In this document: piece after piece, positions 44,541 to 54,607 of the stretch
Layout: every line of letters starts with the position of its first letter
Position numbering within the stretch: the first letter of the stretch is position 1
NCBI GenBank assembly: GCA_018398765.1
Contig: JAHBMJ010000332.1
Span: forward strand, 78,477 to 142,476
Direction of reading: 5' to 3'
DNA from: Chromera velia
Taxonomy: Eukaryota; Sar; Chromeraceae
Length of the DNA stretch: 64,000 nucleotides
The notes under the pieces: model-generated
The model's database searches: none
Told to the model about the DNA's origin: nothing
What the model saw: the letters and a program-made list of their open reading frames with translations, nothing else
Translations under genes and position numbers: made by a program

Positions 44541-46493
44541 TCAAATGCTGTTGACCCCAACTCCTTTGGCACACGTCTCGGATCCTTCTGTATCTGCAAC
44601 AGTCTGCATGCCCTGAACTCGGGCCTCACTTCTCTCTCCACTGGCATTCCCTCCTCGAGAAGAAACGGCGAAGATGGACGCAGGAAGGGCGCCACTGCCG
44701 TCCTGCACGCCCACGCCCACCAAAGAATTCACTGCCCACCCGCCTGTCACACCTACGTCGTCCCCTCCCTGCGTCCTGTCTCTGAAGCTCCCGTCTCCTC
44801 TGGGTGTCCGTGAGGACAAAAAGGGAGAGGAAGACCCCGAAAGAACGTCAGCAGACGCGAGCCCACCCCCATCAACGTCTGCGTCTTCAGGCTGTGCAGC
44901 AGAAATGGAAGGAAGAAGATTGTCAAGGGAAGAACCCCGACCTGCCTCTCTCTCATGTCCATTTAGCCGAGTGGACTCTCGAAGTGTCACATGAGATCTC
45001 TGAGAAGACACATGGAATGCAGACGGAGAGCTGAACTCGTTCAAGTTCGATGACTCCATCCCGTCTCTCCGAAGCTCTCCATCCTCCCGTCCCGTCTCCC
45101 CCTTTGCCTCTGCCTCTGCCTCAGAGAAAGCAGATTCGACTCGGCCCTCCGTGTCTCTCTCTCTCGACGCTTCCCTCAGTCTCCTGTCTCTGTCGGGGTC
45201 ATTCACTGTTCCCTCTCCTCTGCCTCCTGTGCCAGAGGAAGCAGAGGAAGACGCAGGCCCATTTGCGGGAACTTCAAAGAAAGACAATCTGCAGACGCCC
45301 TGGTCATCTGATTCAGTCAGTGCCAGGGCAGAGGTCTGCATTGCAAGCACTGAAGGAATTTGAGGAACAACCTCCGACGCAGCACTCGCATCTTCGAGGG
45401 GCACGTTAGAGACACTCTGTCCGTTCGCGGAGGACAACTCGTCTTTGGCTCCACCAGCCTTCCCTCTGTACACCTCCGCCCAGTGTGATTGCGCACTCAA
45501 GTCTAGTACAGGAAGGTAGGTCGCTTCAATTGCACTTGAAAAAGTCTCTGCTTGACCCGATGCGACCCTCTCTGGCCCAGTGGGGGCACTCAGAGAAGGC
45601 ACAGAGAGGCCAACTTCGTCGAGACGCCCCTGGGTCTCCTCATCAGGAGGCTCACAGGCCCCCGTGTTTCGACACCTGACCTCTTCCCCCGAAGAAATCC
45701 TCAGCTGTTCAAGCCGCCTGCTCTGAGACTCTCCCTCGGCACTGCCACTGAACCGTTCGAGGCTCTCCGTCTGTGCACCCCTCTGCCCACTTGGGCCCTG
45801 CAGGTTTGTCCACAACATCTCCTCATCGCTCTCAGCAGGAGCATGGGCACGGGGGGTGGAAGAAGACGGATGCGTCTCTGGGGGGGGGTTAGGGGGAGGG
45901 GTGTCGGGGGGGGGAGGATGGGAGTGTGCAGGAGGACGAGAAGAAGACGAGGAGGATGAGTGAGTCTGAATCGCGGAGAGAGCTGGCTTTGCAGCTGGGG
46001 GTGCCTTCAAGGACATTCTCACTTTCGGCTGGGGGACGGCTGGGGGTCGGAGCCATGGGGTGGGCAGAGACGAAGAAGACGAAGAGGAGAAAGAGGACGA
46101 GGAGGGACCCTCCATATCTGCTGTCGGAATTGGATGTGAAGAGGAGACGGGAGACTCGGATGCGTCGAACAACCGTCGCAGCTCATCAGCGTCCCACCGC
46201 CGTCTGTCCTCTGAAGGCGACGGAGACTCCGCCCTTCCTCCGATCGTGTGAGTGCGAAAATGCTGTTGCGCTTGGAAGCTCAGCTCGCGGGAGACCTGAT
46301 CTGGAGGCTGGGGCTGAGGGAGCGGCCTCTGAGTGCCCTGATCGGTGATGCCCCCCCCTTCCACGAGATGCCATTCCCTTTCCCCGTCTCCCTCACCCCG
46401 CCAATCCCCCTGAAAGTGACCCCTCTGGACGATCTCTGACTGCGTGACTTGGCGTGTCTCCTCTGCAGTATGGGACTGACTCACTCCAGTCAT
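44541..46493 (-). CDS. Single-exon 650-residue disordered protein
   Basis: Unrecognised. An uninterrupted frame runs from ATG (MTGVSQSHTAEETRQVTQ) to TGA (KGVGVNSI). Composition is dominated by Ser, Pro, Glu, Gly and Ala with no predicted globular domain, membrane segment or zinc motif. Features seen: a short Trp-Asp helix-like patch (RRWDADELRRLFDASES), a poly-Ser run followed by LPTPWLRPP, a Pro-rich segment PPPPDTPPPNPPPETHP, and many acidic/SR-like stretches. It is on the same strand as the RING gene and starts only 171 bases after that gene's stop, so the two might be alternative ends of one locus. An open frame this long without microsatellite origin argues for a real gene; function unknown. 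Confidence 0.65.
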   Translation of the reverse strand: MTGVSQSHTAEETRQVTQSEIVQRGHFQGDWRGEGDGEREWHLVEGGGITDQGTQRPLPQPQPPDQVSRELSFQAQQHFRTHTIGGRAESPSPSEDRRRWDADELRRLFDASESPVSSSHPIPTADMEGPSSSSFSSSSSSSLPTPWLRPPAVPQPKVRMSLKAPPAAKPALSAIQTHSSSSSSSRPPAHSHPPPPDTPPPNPPPETHPSSSTPRAHAPAESDEEMLWTNLQGPSGQRGAQTESLERFSGSAEGESQSRRLEQLRISSGEEVRCRNTGACEPPDEETQGRLDEVGLSVPSLSAPTGPERVASGQAETFSSAIEATYLPVLDLSAQSHWAEVYRGKAGGAKDELSSANGQSVSNVPLEDASAASEVVPQIPSVLAMQTSALALTESDDQGVCRLSFFEVPANGPASSSASSGTGGRGEGTVNDPDRDRRLREASRERDTEGRVESAFSEAEAEAKGETGREDGELRRDGMESSNLNEFSSPSAFHVSSQRSHVTLRESTRLNGHEREAGRGSSLDNLLPSISAAQPEDADVDGGGLASADVLSGSSSPFLSSRTPRGDGSFRDRTQGGDDVGVTGGWAVNSLVGVGVQDGSGALPASIFAVSSRGGNASGERSEARVQGMQTVADTEGSETCAKGVGVNSI

Positions 46494-46664
46494 GAGGGAG
46501 CTCAGACGAGGAGACGCAGGCCGGACTGCATTTGTTTCCCACCGCCTTCCTGCCCCCTCTCTGCCGGCTTCCCGTCTCCTTTCTCTTTCCGACGGTCCGA
46601 AATTGAAAGGGGACGGCGAAATGTTTCCCTCTTCCCCTCTCTCTCGCCGCGAAAGGTTTTCGTT

Positions 46665-49062
46665 TTAACCTCTCTCGAGGGTGGGGGTGGAGATGGGAAT
46701 GTCAGACGGGGGTCGAGAGGGGAATTGCGAATTCAAGGGGAGAGATCTCGGGTGCGGTGCGGAGGGACGTGGAGGCGAGGCAGTGAGAGAAGGAAGCATC
46801 GTGGTCGGGGTTGGGCGTGGGGGAGGAAGGAGACGGAGGGGCGGGTCATTGTCGCTGTGGGCACGTGCAAGGTCTCCAGAATTCGCGTCGTTTCTTCTGT
46901 GATACCGTTGGTAGAAGGACGCCAGGCTGTCTCGCTCCCGTTGGCGCATTCGCGCTCTCTCGCGGGCCGCCACGGCAGAAGACGGCATGCTGCGGCGTGA
47001 GGCCACGGGAGGGTTTGAGGAAGGGAGCCCGTTTGGGTTTTGCCGTGAGGCCGTCGAAGAAGAAGACGCAGACGCCGCTGCAGCAGCAGCGGGGGCAGAG
47101 GAAGCGATCCCCCCTCTCCCACTTTCCATGGCAGCTGAGGAAGAAGCCGATGCGGAGGCGGATCTAGAGAGGAAATTGGAAGTTGCCGTTGCAGCGGAAG
47201 TCGCCCTTGCAGTGTGGCGACCCTCCCGCCGCCTGTCCAAAGCCAAACGGATGGACTCCCTGGTCCCTGGGACCGCCATTCTGCAGATGGGGCAACTTTC
47301 GGACTTCCCAAGCCACTCACGGAGGCAGGCTGTGTGCCAGAAGTGGTCGCACGGAAGAACGAGAACCTGCATTCATGCATGCAGGGGAAAGCCAATCAGT
47401 CAGCCAGGCAGGCAGGCAGTGAGTCAGTCAGTCAGGCAGTAAGGCAGTCACTCAGTCAGTCAGGCAGGCAGGCAGTGAGTCAGTGAGTCAGTCAGGCAGG
47501 CAGGCAGGCAGTCAGTCAGTCAGTCAGTCAGTCAGGCAGTCAATCAGTGAGGCAGGCAGTCAGGCAGGCAGTCAGTCAGTCAAGCACGCAGGCAGTGAGT
47601 CGGTCAGGCAGTCAGTCAGTGAGGCAGTCAGTCGGTCAGGCAGGCAGGCAGGCAGCGAGTCAGCCAGGCAGCCATGCAGTAAGTCAGTCAGGGAGGCAGG
47701 CAGGCAGGTAGCCAGACAAGGCAGGCAGGAAGGCAAGCATGCAGTCATGCCGAATGGAGGGCAACGTAGGCGGCAAGTCAGGCAGACAAGATGGCAGACA
47801 GTTGCACAGCCAGTCCGTCAGACAGGAGAGGCAACAAAGGACGAGGGCTGACCATGGAGGAAGGTGCGTAGTCCTCCTGACATATGTTGCACTCCTGCAC
47901 ACAAGCACGCGGGCGGGCGGAAATGCAGACATGCAGACTCTCGCGTCTCCTCTTTCTCAGCCACCCAGCCACGCATGCACATACACATATACATGCAGAG
48001 TACATGCAGAAAATAAACACAGGCGCCTAGGTATACAGACTCACGAAGTGTCTCTCTCGACCTACAGCCAGCAGAGGCAGATCAGATCTGCCGATCAGTG
48101 AGTGATGGATCAACCTGTCTTGAGCTGTCTGTCTCAGAGGAACAAACTCCTCAGGTCAGTGGATCGATCTGAATGACTTTGACCTCCATTCAGACTGTAA
48201 GTGTTACATTCATCAGGCTGACAAAAGCAAGAATGCGAGCAAGGACATACGTATGCGTGTGTGTGTCGATGCATGGAATCACGCAGAGGCACAGGACCAG
48301 AATGAATGGAAGAGAAACGCAAGCCATTCAATGCAATCACCCACGCAGACGGACGGACGGACGGACCAGATCGGGAAAGTCTGCGCCCCTCACTGCTTGA
48401 CTGTACCGCATCTCCGACCAGCCCCGTCTGCCCCCTCTCTCTGCATGAAGGGGCCCAGCCCTGCCGCTGTGTCCAGACTGAGCGTCTCGTCGTTCGAGGC
48501 CTCTGGCAGACGAGGGGCCATTGCGAGGCCTCGCCAGTGCTTGAGCAGGATGATCGTGGGAGGACACACTGTCCGTCACACCGCCAGAGCGAGCGGCCAG
48601 GCCGAGAGATATCGTTGGCCTGTCCTTGTTGGTACTGTTCTGCAGGCTGTCTTGAATGCGTGGCGTCCTTCGTGAAGCGCCTTCTGTTGTGTGCACCCGC
48701 TGCGGAAGGAGGTGCCAGCAACTGATTGATTGGAGGGTGGAAGGAGAGGGAGAGGGAGAGACGGACTGCGATGCCGATCCTCTTTCCTCAGCAGCGGCAT
48801 TCTCACTGACAGCCTCCCTCCTCCCAAACAACCTCTCGACGCCGAACATAAACATTCGAAAACCCTCTGTGACTGCTCTCGGGCTGGTCTCTGCCCCCCC
48901 CGCCCCCTTCTCCTGTTTCTCCCGATTGCCCCCCCCCCCTTCCCCCATCCCCACTGGTTGCTGTTCCCTCCGGCTCTTGTCGCTGCCTCTGTCCTGTCCC
49001 ACTAATTCCCGCTCTCCCACTCCGGAGTTCGTTCCGACCCTCCAAGGAGGCCGAGAGGTCCT
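46665..49062 (-). CDS. RING-H2 zinc finger E3 ubiquitin ligase, 5' incomplete
   Basis: Probable ubiquitin ligase. Exons 48367-49062, 47853-47894 and 46665-47366 join in phase 0. The RING-H2 domain is split by an intron: ECNICQEDYAPSSM supplies the first C-x2-C, and VLVLPCDHFWHTACLREWL then SCPICRM supplies C-x-H-x2-H-x2-C and the final C-x2-C, all eight ligands present. Upstream is a low-complexity region of about 230 residues containing FRMFMFGVERLFGRRE. Downstream is a Ser/Ala-rich tail with an Arg-rich helix (AARERARMRQRERDSLASF) ending in TAA. The first listed exon begins after a good pyrimidine tract and TAG acceptor, so at least one 5' exon is missing from this model. No transmembrane segment is visible. 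Confidence 0.88.
47395..47720. repeat. (CAGT)n/(CAGG)n imperfect array
   Basis: About 325 bases of mixed CAGT and CAGG units in the intron that splits the RING domain; the sense strand is the ACTG/CCTG side. Confidence 0.9.
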
Positions 49063-50320
49063 CTATGAAGGGAGGGACAATTTAGCGTTCCTGCGACTCA
49101 GCAGATCGACACACAGTCAGAAATACGAAAAGGGACAGGTGTAAGCACGCGATCGATGCCGTACGGGAACCCATAAAGCAAGAATTAGTGAGATCAAATT
49201 TCAAATACACAGAGGGGAGAACTTATGGAGGCAGAGGGGCAGGGACAGCGGCAACATTTGGACTGTTTACTTCTGAATAAACAGCTGCACAAGTCAAGCG
49301 AAAATATCTTCAAGCAGACTCAAAAGCGGAATTATTGCTACTCTCTCCGGTACCACAACTCATGCATACACGCTTGATGAACGAGAACAATCATTTCTAT
49401 GGCCACTTATGGACGAAACCGTGAACCCAGTAATAGTGTTGTCAGACCGACCGTTGAGCGGAGACGCAAACAGAGTGAGGCACCCGTGGCACTTGTACTT
49501 CAGCATCGATCCCTGAAGACTCTGTGTGCCGAACCCTCACTGCTGATCTATCTTTGCCGATTGTGTGCTTGCAGCAAGTCACCAAAACGAGCCTCGATGC
49601 TGTTCAAAAATGCTCATACATTCCCCTACTTATCCTGTTACTCGATATCCAAAGCGTAGCCGATCAGGCACGTGTAGAATTCATCTTGCATTGCTATCTG
49701 CCTTTTCGATTCGATTTCTCGAGACAGATCTCAAAGAAGCACAACCAAGGTTGATCACAGGTATATTGATGCATGATCGAATCAATCGAACAGTACGTTT
49801 CTGTTGACTCAGTGGCAGCCAGTGTGCCAGCCACTGAGTGGCTCGACTTTTCACTCTGACAGCGTCTCGAGCATGTCTCGAGCTCATGCAGCCTATAGCT
49901 GCATGCACTGCATGCTTTCCGCGCGCGGCCGCGGGCCATGCATGTGTGTGGCCGGGCCCATGCATGCAAGCCGGTCGTCTACATGATGGTGGGTCCGAGT
50001 CATCATCTCGAATAGGTGCGTCCCTTCAATGTGTGACTGCTCCAATCCTTGACTTCGCTGTGTCAGAAGGCTGGTTACTGCAGAAGCAGCAAGTCACTCC
50101 TTGTTAGTAGGAACCTACCTGTAGAATTGAGACAGCCAAGTTCGTGAACAACGAAAAGAGGAACTAGACTTGCAGTGCCGTCTCCTTGCAATGTGGAATT
50201 TGTGCTGACCAGGCCTCACCCGCGAAGGGCGAGAAAGGCCGCTTCCACTGTCGTCCAGCAGTTGAAGGTGGGCAAAGAAAGACGGGTGCTGTGGAACCGT
50301 ATCTATCTGCCTGTCCAGGC
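49063..50320. other. Divergent intergenic region
   Basis: Between the RING gene and the secreted-protein gene. Contains a hairpin at 49807-49842 (arms ACTCAGTGG and CCACTGAGT) and a GC-rich patch with GCATGC and CGCGGCCGCGG palindromes at 49895-49975. The 5' exon of the RING gene probably lies here but was not found. Confidence 0.5.
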
Positions 50321-51334
50321 ATGCCGTCATCCGTCTACATCACCTTGATCTTCTGGTCTCTTCTCTGTCTACCCTGTAGAGCCTGCAACCAGGTTCCCCA
50401 AAGGAGAATCCATCAGCACTGGGGTCTCTGCAGGCTGGGGGGGTTCGTGACTGTTCGTTTGTTTGAGAAAGACTATCCTTTGGTGGGAGGGCCCAGTTTT
50501 GCCCCCCTTCACAAGGCAGTCGTCGTCTCCCTCGAGGAGACGGCGGAGACCTCGAGGGAGACGGCGGAGACGGCACAAGAGGGAGGCAGGGAGACGGATG
50601 CTCGCTCCCGAGTACTCCAGTTTGACGTCATTCCCCTTCAACCTAAGGAGCCAGTTGTGCTCGCAAAACTGCTTTCCGGGACCACTCTGAAAGGTGAAAT
50701 GCGCCACCGCACCTTCCCTCGAGTTCCTCCCGGCTCGCGTCTACTCGTCGAGCGTCGAATAGACATTCAACCGGGGATCAGTCAGCTGGAGGAGAGGCTG
50801 CAGTCTGCTGCGCTCTTGTGGGATCTGTCCTTTAACTTCTATTTTCGAAACTGCCTGCATTTCTGTGACTACATGCTCCTTCAGCTTCTTCTGATTTGTG
50901 GAGATGACAGCAAACTCAGCAGGGACAAGGAAGGGGAAAGGGCACATGGGGAGATTGATGAACGGCTTGGAGATGGAGGTGCTGTACGACTGGAGTGGTC
51001 CTCCCGGAAGCTGTGGCCGGACCGAGTGATGTCCCTTACCTGGTGGAGGAAGTTCATTTGGGAGGGGCGGTTGAAGGGATACAGAGAAACGAGGTTGGAT
51101 GCCAATGTATTTGTAGACAGGGAGGACGGGAGAGGGCAGGGAAGAAAAAGAAAAGTCCGGTTGGGCCAGTTGGGAGTGAAGGTAGTCAGAGAGGGGGGTC
51201 TCCGGGGGGAGTTTTTGGAAGAAAGTTTCCAGCAGAGCTTTCCGGATGAGTGGCAGCGCAAGACTGCAGGTCAGAGAGAAGCACACATGAGATTTTACGT
51301 GATTGAAACTTTTGAATCTGACAGAGAAAAGTGA
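50321..51334 (+). CDS. Secreted protein with a possible LRAT/PPPDE-like papain fold
   Basis: ATG start chosen because it opens a signal peptide, MPSSVYITLIFWSLLCLPC, followed by a likely cleavage before NQVPQ. The frame gives 337 residues. Two short motifs recall the LRAT/PPPDE group of papain-like cysteine enzymes: PLHKAVVVSL as the His strand and FNFYFRNCLHFCDYML as the Asn-Cys-x-His-Phe helix start. Between them is a degenerate repeat ETAETSRETAETAQE encoded by a near-perfect DNA duplication. The C-terminal half is basic with WWRKFIWEG and KRKVRLGQLG. The frame ends at a stop that overlaps a good donor (AAAA/GTGAGG at 51330), so it may splice on to the GNAT exon at 52182; the phase does not fit directly. 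Fold assignment is tentative. Confidence 0.55.
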   Translation: MPSSVYITLIFWSLLCLPCRACNQVPQRRIHQHWGLCRLGGFVTVRLFEKDYPLVGGPSFAPLHKAVVVSLEETAETSRETAETAQEGGRETDARSRVLQFDVIPLQPKEPVVLAKLLSGTTLKGEMRHRTFPRVPPGSRLLVERRIDIQPGISQLEERLQSAALLWDLSFNFYFRNCLHFCDYMLLQLLLICGDDSKLSRDKEGERAHGEIDERLGDGGAVRLEWSSRKLWPDRVMSLTWWRKFIWEGRLKGYRETRLDANVFVDREDGRGQGRKRKVRLGQLGVKVVREGGLRGEFLEESFQQSFPDEWQRKTAGQREAHMRFYVIETFESDREK

Positions 51335-51599
51335 GGGACGGGCTTATGTAGTACTCCAACTCAAATAGCGAGAGCAAAGCATTTCATTAATTACTCGTTT
51401 TCAATAGCAGTTGACTTCGCTGGTCACCCAAAGGGTTTCTTTCGGTGGCAGCTTTTTGCTCATGACTGCATGAGCTCGATCGAACTACTCTTTCAATGTC
51501 TGCCTATCTACCCTCCTCAATATTCTCCTGAGCGTGCTCTCGCGTCTACCTGTCCCTTTTGATCATCAGTGCTTCGGGTTTTGTTCGTGCTTCGTTCCT

Positions 51600-51641
51600 T
51601 CTGTCCTTCCGTCCGTCCTTCCTTCCTTCCTTTCTTCATTT

Positions 51642-51673
<32 letters not shown>

Positions 51674-51838
51674 TCGTTCGTTCGTTCGTTCGTTCTTTCT
51701 TTCTTTCTTTCTTTCTTCCTTCCTTCCTTCCTTTCTTCCTTCCTTCCTTCCTTCCTTCCTTTCTTCCTTCCTTCCTTCCTTCCTTCCTTTCTTTCTTTCT
51801 TTCTTCCTTCCTTCCTTCCTTCCTTCCTTTCTTCATTT

Positions 51839-51869
<31 letters not shown>

Positions 51870-51959
51870 GTCTGTCTGTCTGTCTGTCTGTCTTTCTTTC
51901 TTTCTTTCTTTCTTTCTTCCTTCCTTCCTTCCTTTCTTTCTTTCTTCCTTTCTTTCTTC

Positions 51960-51990
<31 letters not shown>

Positions 51991-52045
51991 TTTTTTTTTC
52001 TGTCTTTCTTTTTGTCTTTCTTTCTGTCTGTCTGTCTGTCTGTAT
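51600..52045. repeat. (CCTT)n/(TTTC)n/(CTGT)n pyrimidine tract
   Basis: About 450 bases almost purely pyrimidine on the plus strand, just upstream of the acceptor of exon 52182. Confidence 0.95.
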
Positions 52046-52181
52046 CTTTCTTCCTCTTTGCTCTCTTCCTCTTTTCCTTCCCTGTTTCTTTTTTCCCTGT
52101 CTCCCTTTCTTCTGCAATACTTCTGCTTTCTTGTGAGGGAAGGCGACTCGTGTTGTTTCCGTTTGTGCGACGTAATTGCAG

Positions 52182-52636
52182 GGGTGCCTCCGGGAGGGCT
52201 TCGAGTTGCCGTTCTCGTCTGCATGAAGGTGGAGCCTGAGTTCCGAGGGCAAGGTCTGGGGGGTCTCCTCTTACGCCGGCTTGCGGAAACAGCGAGCGGT
52301 ATAATGAAAGAAGGTGGCGCAGGCACTCGTGAAGAGAGGGGTCGTTGCGATGGCGTGGTGATGGTGTGTGACGATGACGGGAGCGGGCGTCTGATCCGGT
52401 GGTACGAACAGTTCGGGTTCCGGAGGGCTCCATCAATAGAAGACAAGTCGGTTATACAAATTATTTATTGAAATAAGATTTCAATTTTGTATATACGAAT
52501 ACTTCGGGTTCCGGAGGGCTCCATCAATAGAAGACAAGTGGGTGGGAGGAAAACGGATGGTGTGGCTGCATAATCGAGAGATAGATTGCAGTGATGGGAC
52601 AAGGACGGCAAGCGAGAATCTCAGTCATGAGTGTGT
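52182..52636 (+). CDS. GNAT-family N-acetyltransferase, C-terminal exon(s)
   Basis: The exon after the TTGCAG acceptor reads GLRVAVLVCMKVEPEFRG followed by QGLGGLLLRRLAE: motif A of the GNAT fold, with R-G-Q-G-L-G as the acetyl-CoA pyrophosphate loop. Motif B follows as RLIRWYEQFGFRRAP. The family normally continues with a closing strand. Here the frame first runs into SVIQIIY and a stop, because of a 91-base insertion; after the insertion the sequence repeats FGFRRAPSIEDK and continues as WVGGKRMVWLHN, the expected GNAT ending, up to an assembly gap. Substrate unknown. It may be the 3' part of the gene starting at 50321. Confidence 0.75.
52412..52539 (+). repeat. 37-bp perfect direct repeat around a 54-bp hairpin insert
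   Basis: The same 37 bases occur at 52412-52448 and 52503-52539. The AT-rich spacer begins CGGTTATACAAATT and ends AATTTTGTATATACG, an imperfect inverted repeat. The insertion interrupts the GNAT exon. Confidence 0.95.
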
Positions 52637-52833
52637 NNNNNNNNNNNNNNNNNNNNNNNNNNNNNNNNNNNNNNNNNNNNNNNNNNNNNNNNNNNNNNNN
52701 NNNNNNNNNNNNNNNNNNNNNNNNNNNNNNNNNNNNNNNNNNNNNNNNNNNNNNNNNNNNNNNNNNNNNNNNNNNNNNNNNNNNNNNNNNNNNNNNNNNN
52801 NNNNNNNNNNNNNNNNNNNNNNNNNNNNNNNNN
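52637..52833. other. Assembly gap (197 N)
   Basis: Unknown sequence directly after the GNAT ending. Confidence 0.99.
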
Positions 52834-53684
52834 TAACCAGCTGATGGATTCAAATGGTCGCTTGTTTCCTTTTTGGTGTGCTGCGTGAAAGGAAAACAAG
52901 GCACGTGCCATCTCCTTCTTTCACCAAGCTTCGCCGTTTAGATCGTTTGGAAGCGTTGTCCATCGTATGTCGGAATGAGAGGCAGGGCTTGAGGGCGTGT
53001 GAGTTGATTCAGAATGATGTTCCGTTTTCGTTTGTGTGCGTGTGTGTGTGTGTGTGTGTGTATGTGTGTGTGTTTGCAGTGCAATGTTGATCCCTCTGGA
53101 TGTTCTAGACGAGAGCACAAAAGAAAAAGGAGGGAAAGGGTAAAAGACTGACACCTGGGGGTGGCAAACACCGGGTCTTTTTTGGGCCCTTCCACTCACT
53201 TGATAGTCGGTAGGCTTTTGCGAAAGGCAAGCGGGTATGCCCTTCTGCTTCTTTGATGGCGGGGGGAAGCTGCCACATGCTCAGGTTCTCTCTATGCAGG
53301 AGGCGTGCGGAGATATTTATGAGAGGCACCGAATATCACCCACTCCGATTCGGAGGGTGAGAGAGGACCTCACTCGCTGAGAAATGAGAAGGAAGAACAC
53401 AGAAAAGAATCATGCCTCGCAATTGGAAAAGTTCCTGAAAAAAAACTATGAGCCTGATCCCAGGTCTCATCAAGACTCCGAGTCATGAATTGCTGAGAAG
53501 TAGGGCCACAATTAAATGCCCAGAATTGCCGATGCAAACTTTGGAAAAAATTTCAAAAATCAGGGTAGAAGTATAATCATACTATTGTACAATCTCTAAG
53601 ACTTAAACTATTGTTTTAGAGTATTTCTAGCAGGTTAGTAGCAGCTCACGCAGGCTTAGTGCTAGGCTCTCAAAACAGTTCGAA
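52834..53684. other. Spacer between the gap and the LTR element
   Basis: Contains a (GT)n run at 53036-53075 and short open frames only. No supported gene. Confidence 0.5.
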
Positions 53685-54607
53685 ATATTGTGAAGTCCTA
53701 CCCTGTGGTGCCGCCCTTTGAGCCTTCGCATGCGCCGTGACTGAGAAAGCCCGCGTGCCGACATGTGCCGACGTCACATTCTGCCGCCGCGCTTTGCTTC
53801 GTACGTATCGCGCGCGTCAATTAAAGTTGTTGGAGTCAAGTCTGACCTTCGCATTCAAACAACATGTCACTTGAGCAACGGATAGCATTGTTCGAGTCTG
53901 ATGTCTATTTGTTACAGATCAAGAGAGCTCTAGAGTCTGAGAGAGAGGAATGAGCAGAAACCGTGTATGATAGAATGAATTCAGCCGATTGGAATACCAG
54001 ATCGCGCTAGAACTTAAACTGATGTACGGACAAACCTTCTGTAAACTGTTGCTTGACTGAGTGTTGCTCACGTTCCTTCTTTAGATCTTCCTAAGGTTCT
54101 TATCCTCGCTTTATCTTCTGTCTAGACGCCATAAGGTGGCCAGACAGGCGGGACAAAGCATTGTGGTGAACGCTCAGCTCGATGAGTGTCGACTCTCGAG
54201 CTAGACTCTCGAGTACCTTCTGTGATGGAGACCAGATCTGTCCTTTTGCGCAACAGTTGGAAACCGATTGCAACGATACGGGCACGGTCAGGCAAAGACC
54301 GTGAGTGGGGGAATTCAGCGTCCCCTTGTGTCCTAAGCTGCCCGGAGCCCTCTTTTCGAGATCATCGTGGTGGACTGGGAACTTGGGGTGGCGTTCCTGA
54401 TTGGAGAAGTGGATCGGAGACCTCTGCATGGAACCGATCGTGGAGATGTTGCTTGGTGTTGCTTGGATTTTGGAGTGAGTCTATCTCATGGAGATTGCTT
54501 TCTACGAGTGCATCGCAAATGAAACGGCCAGTAGATTGCTTCTTTTGCTTGCTGTTCTATGAGTGTATGACTAGTTCTGTACCTGATCGATCGGAACCAG
54601 TGTGTGC

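Noticed and set aside
50186-50320. Extended N-terminus of the secreted protein
   Set aside because: The frame there starts at TTG with no ATG, and the ATG at 50321 opens a signal peptide.
51534-52471. Long plus-strand frames of FLSFFLSF type and their minus-strand KKERK counterparts
   Set aside because: Repeat-derived; only the last part (from 52182) encodes a real domain.
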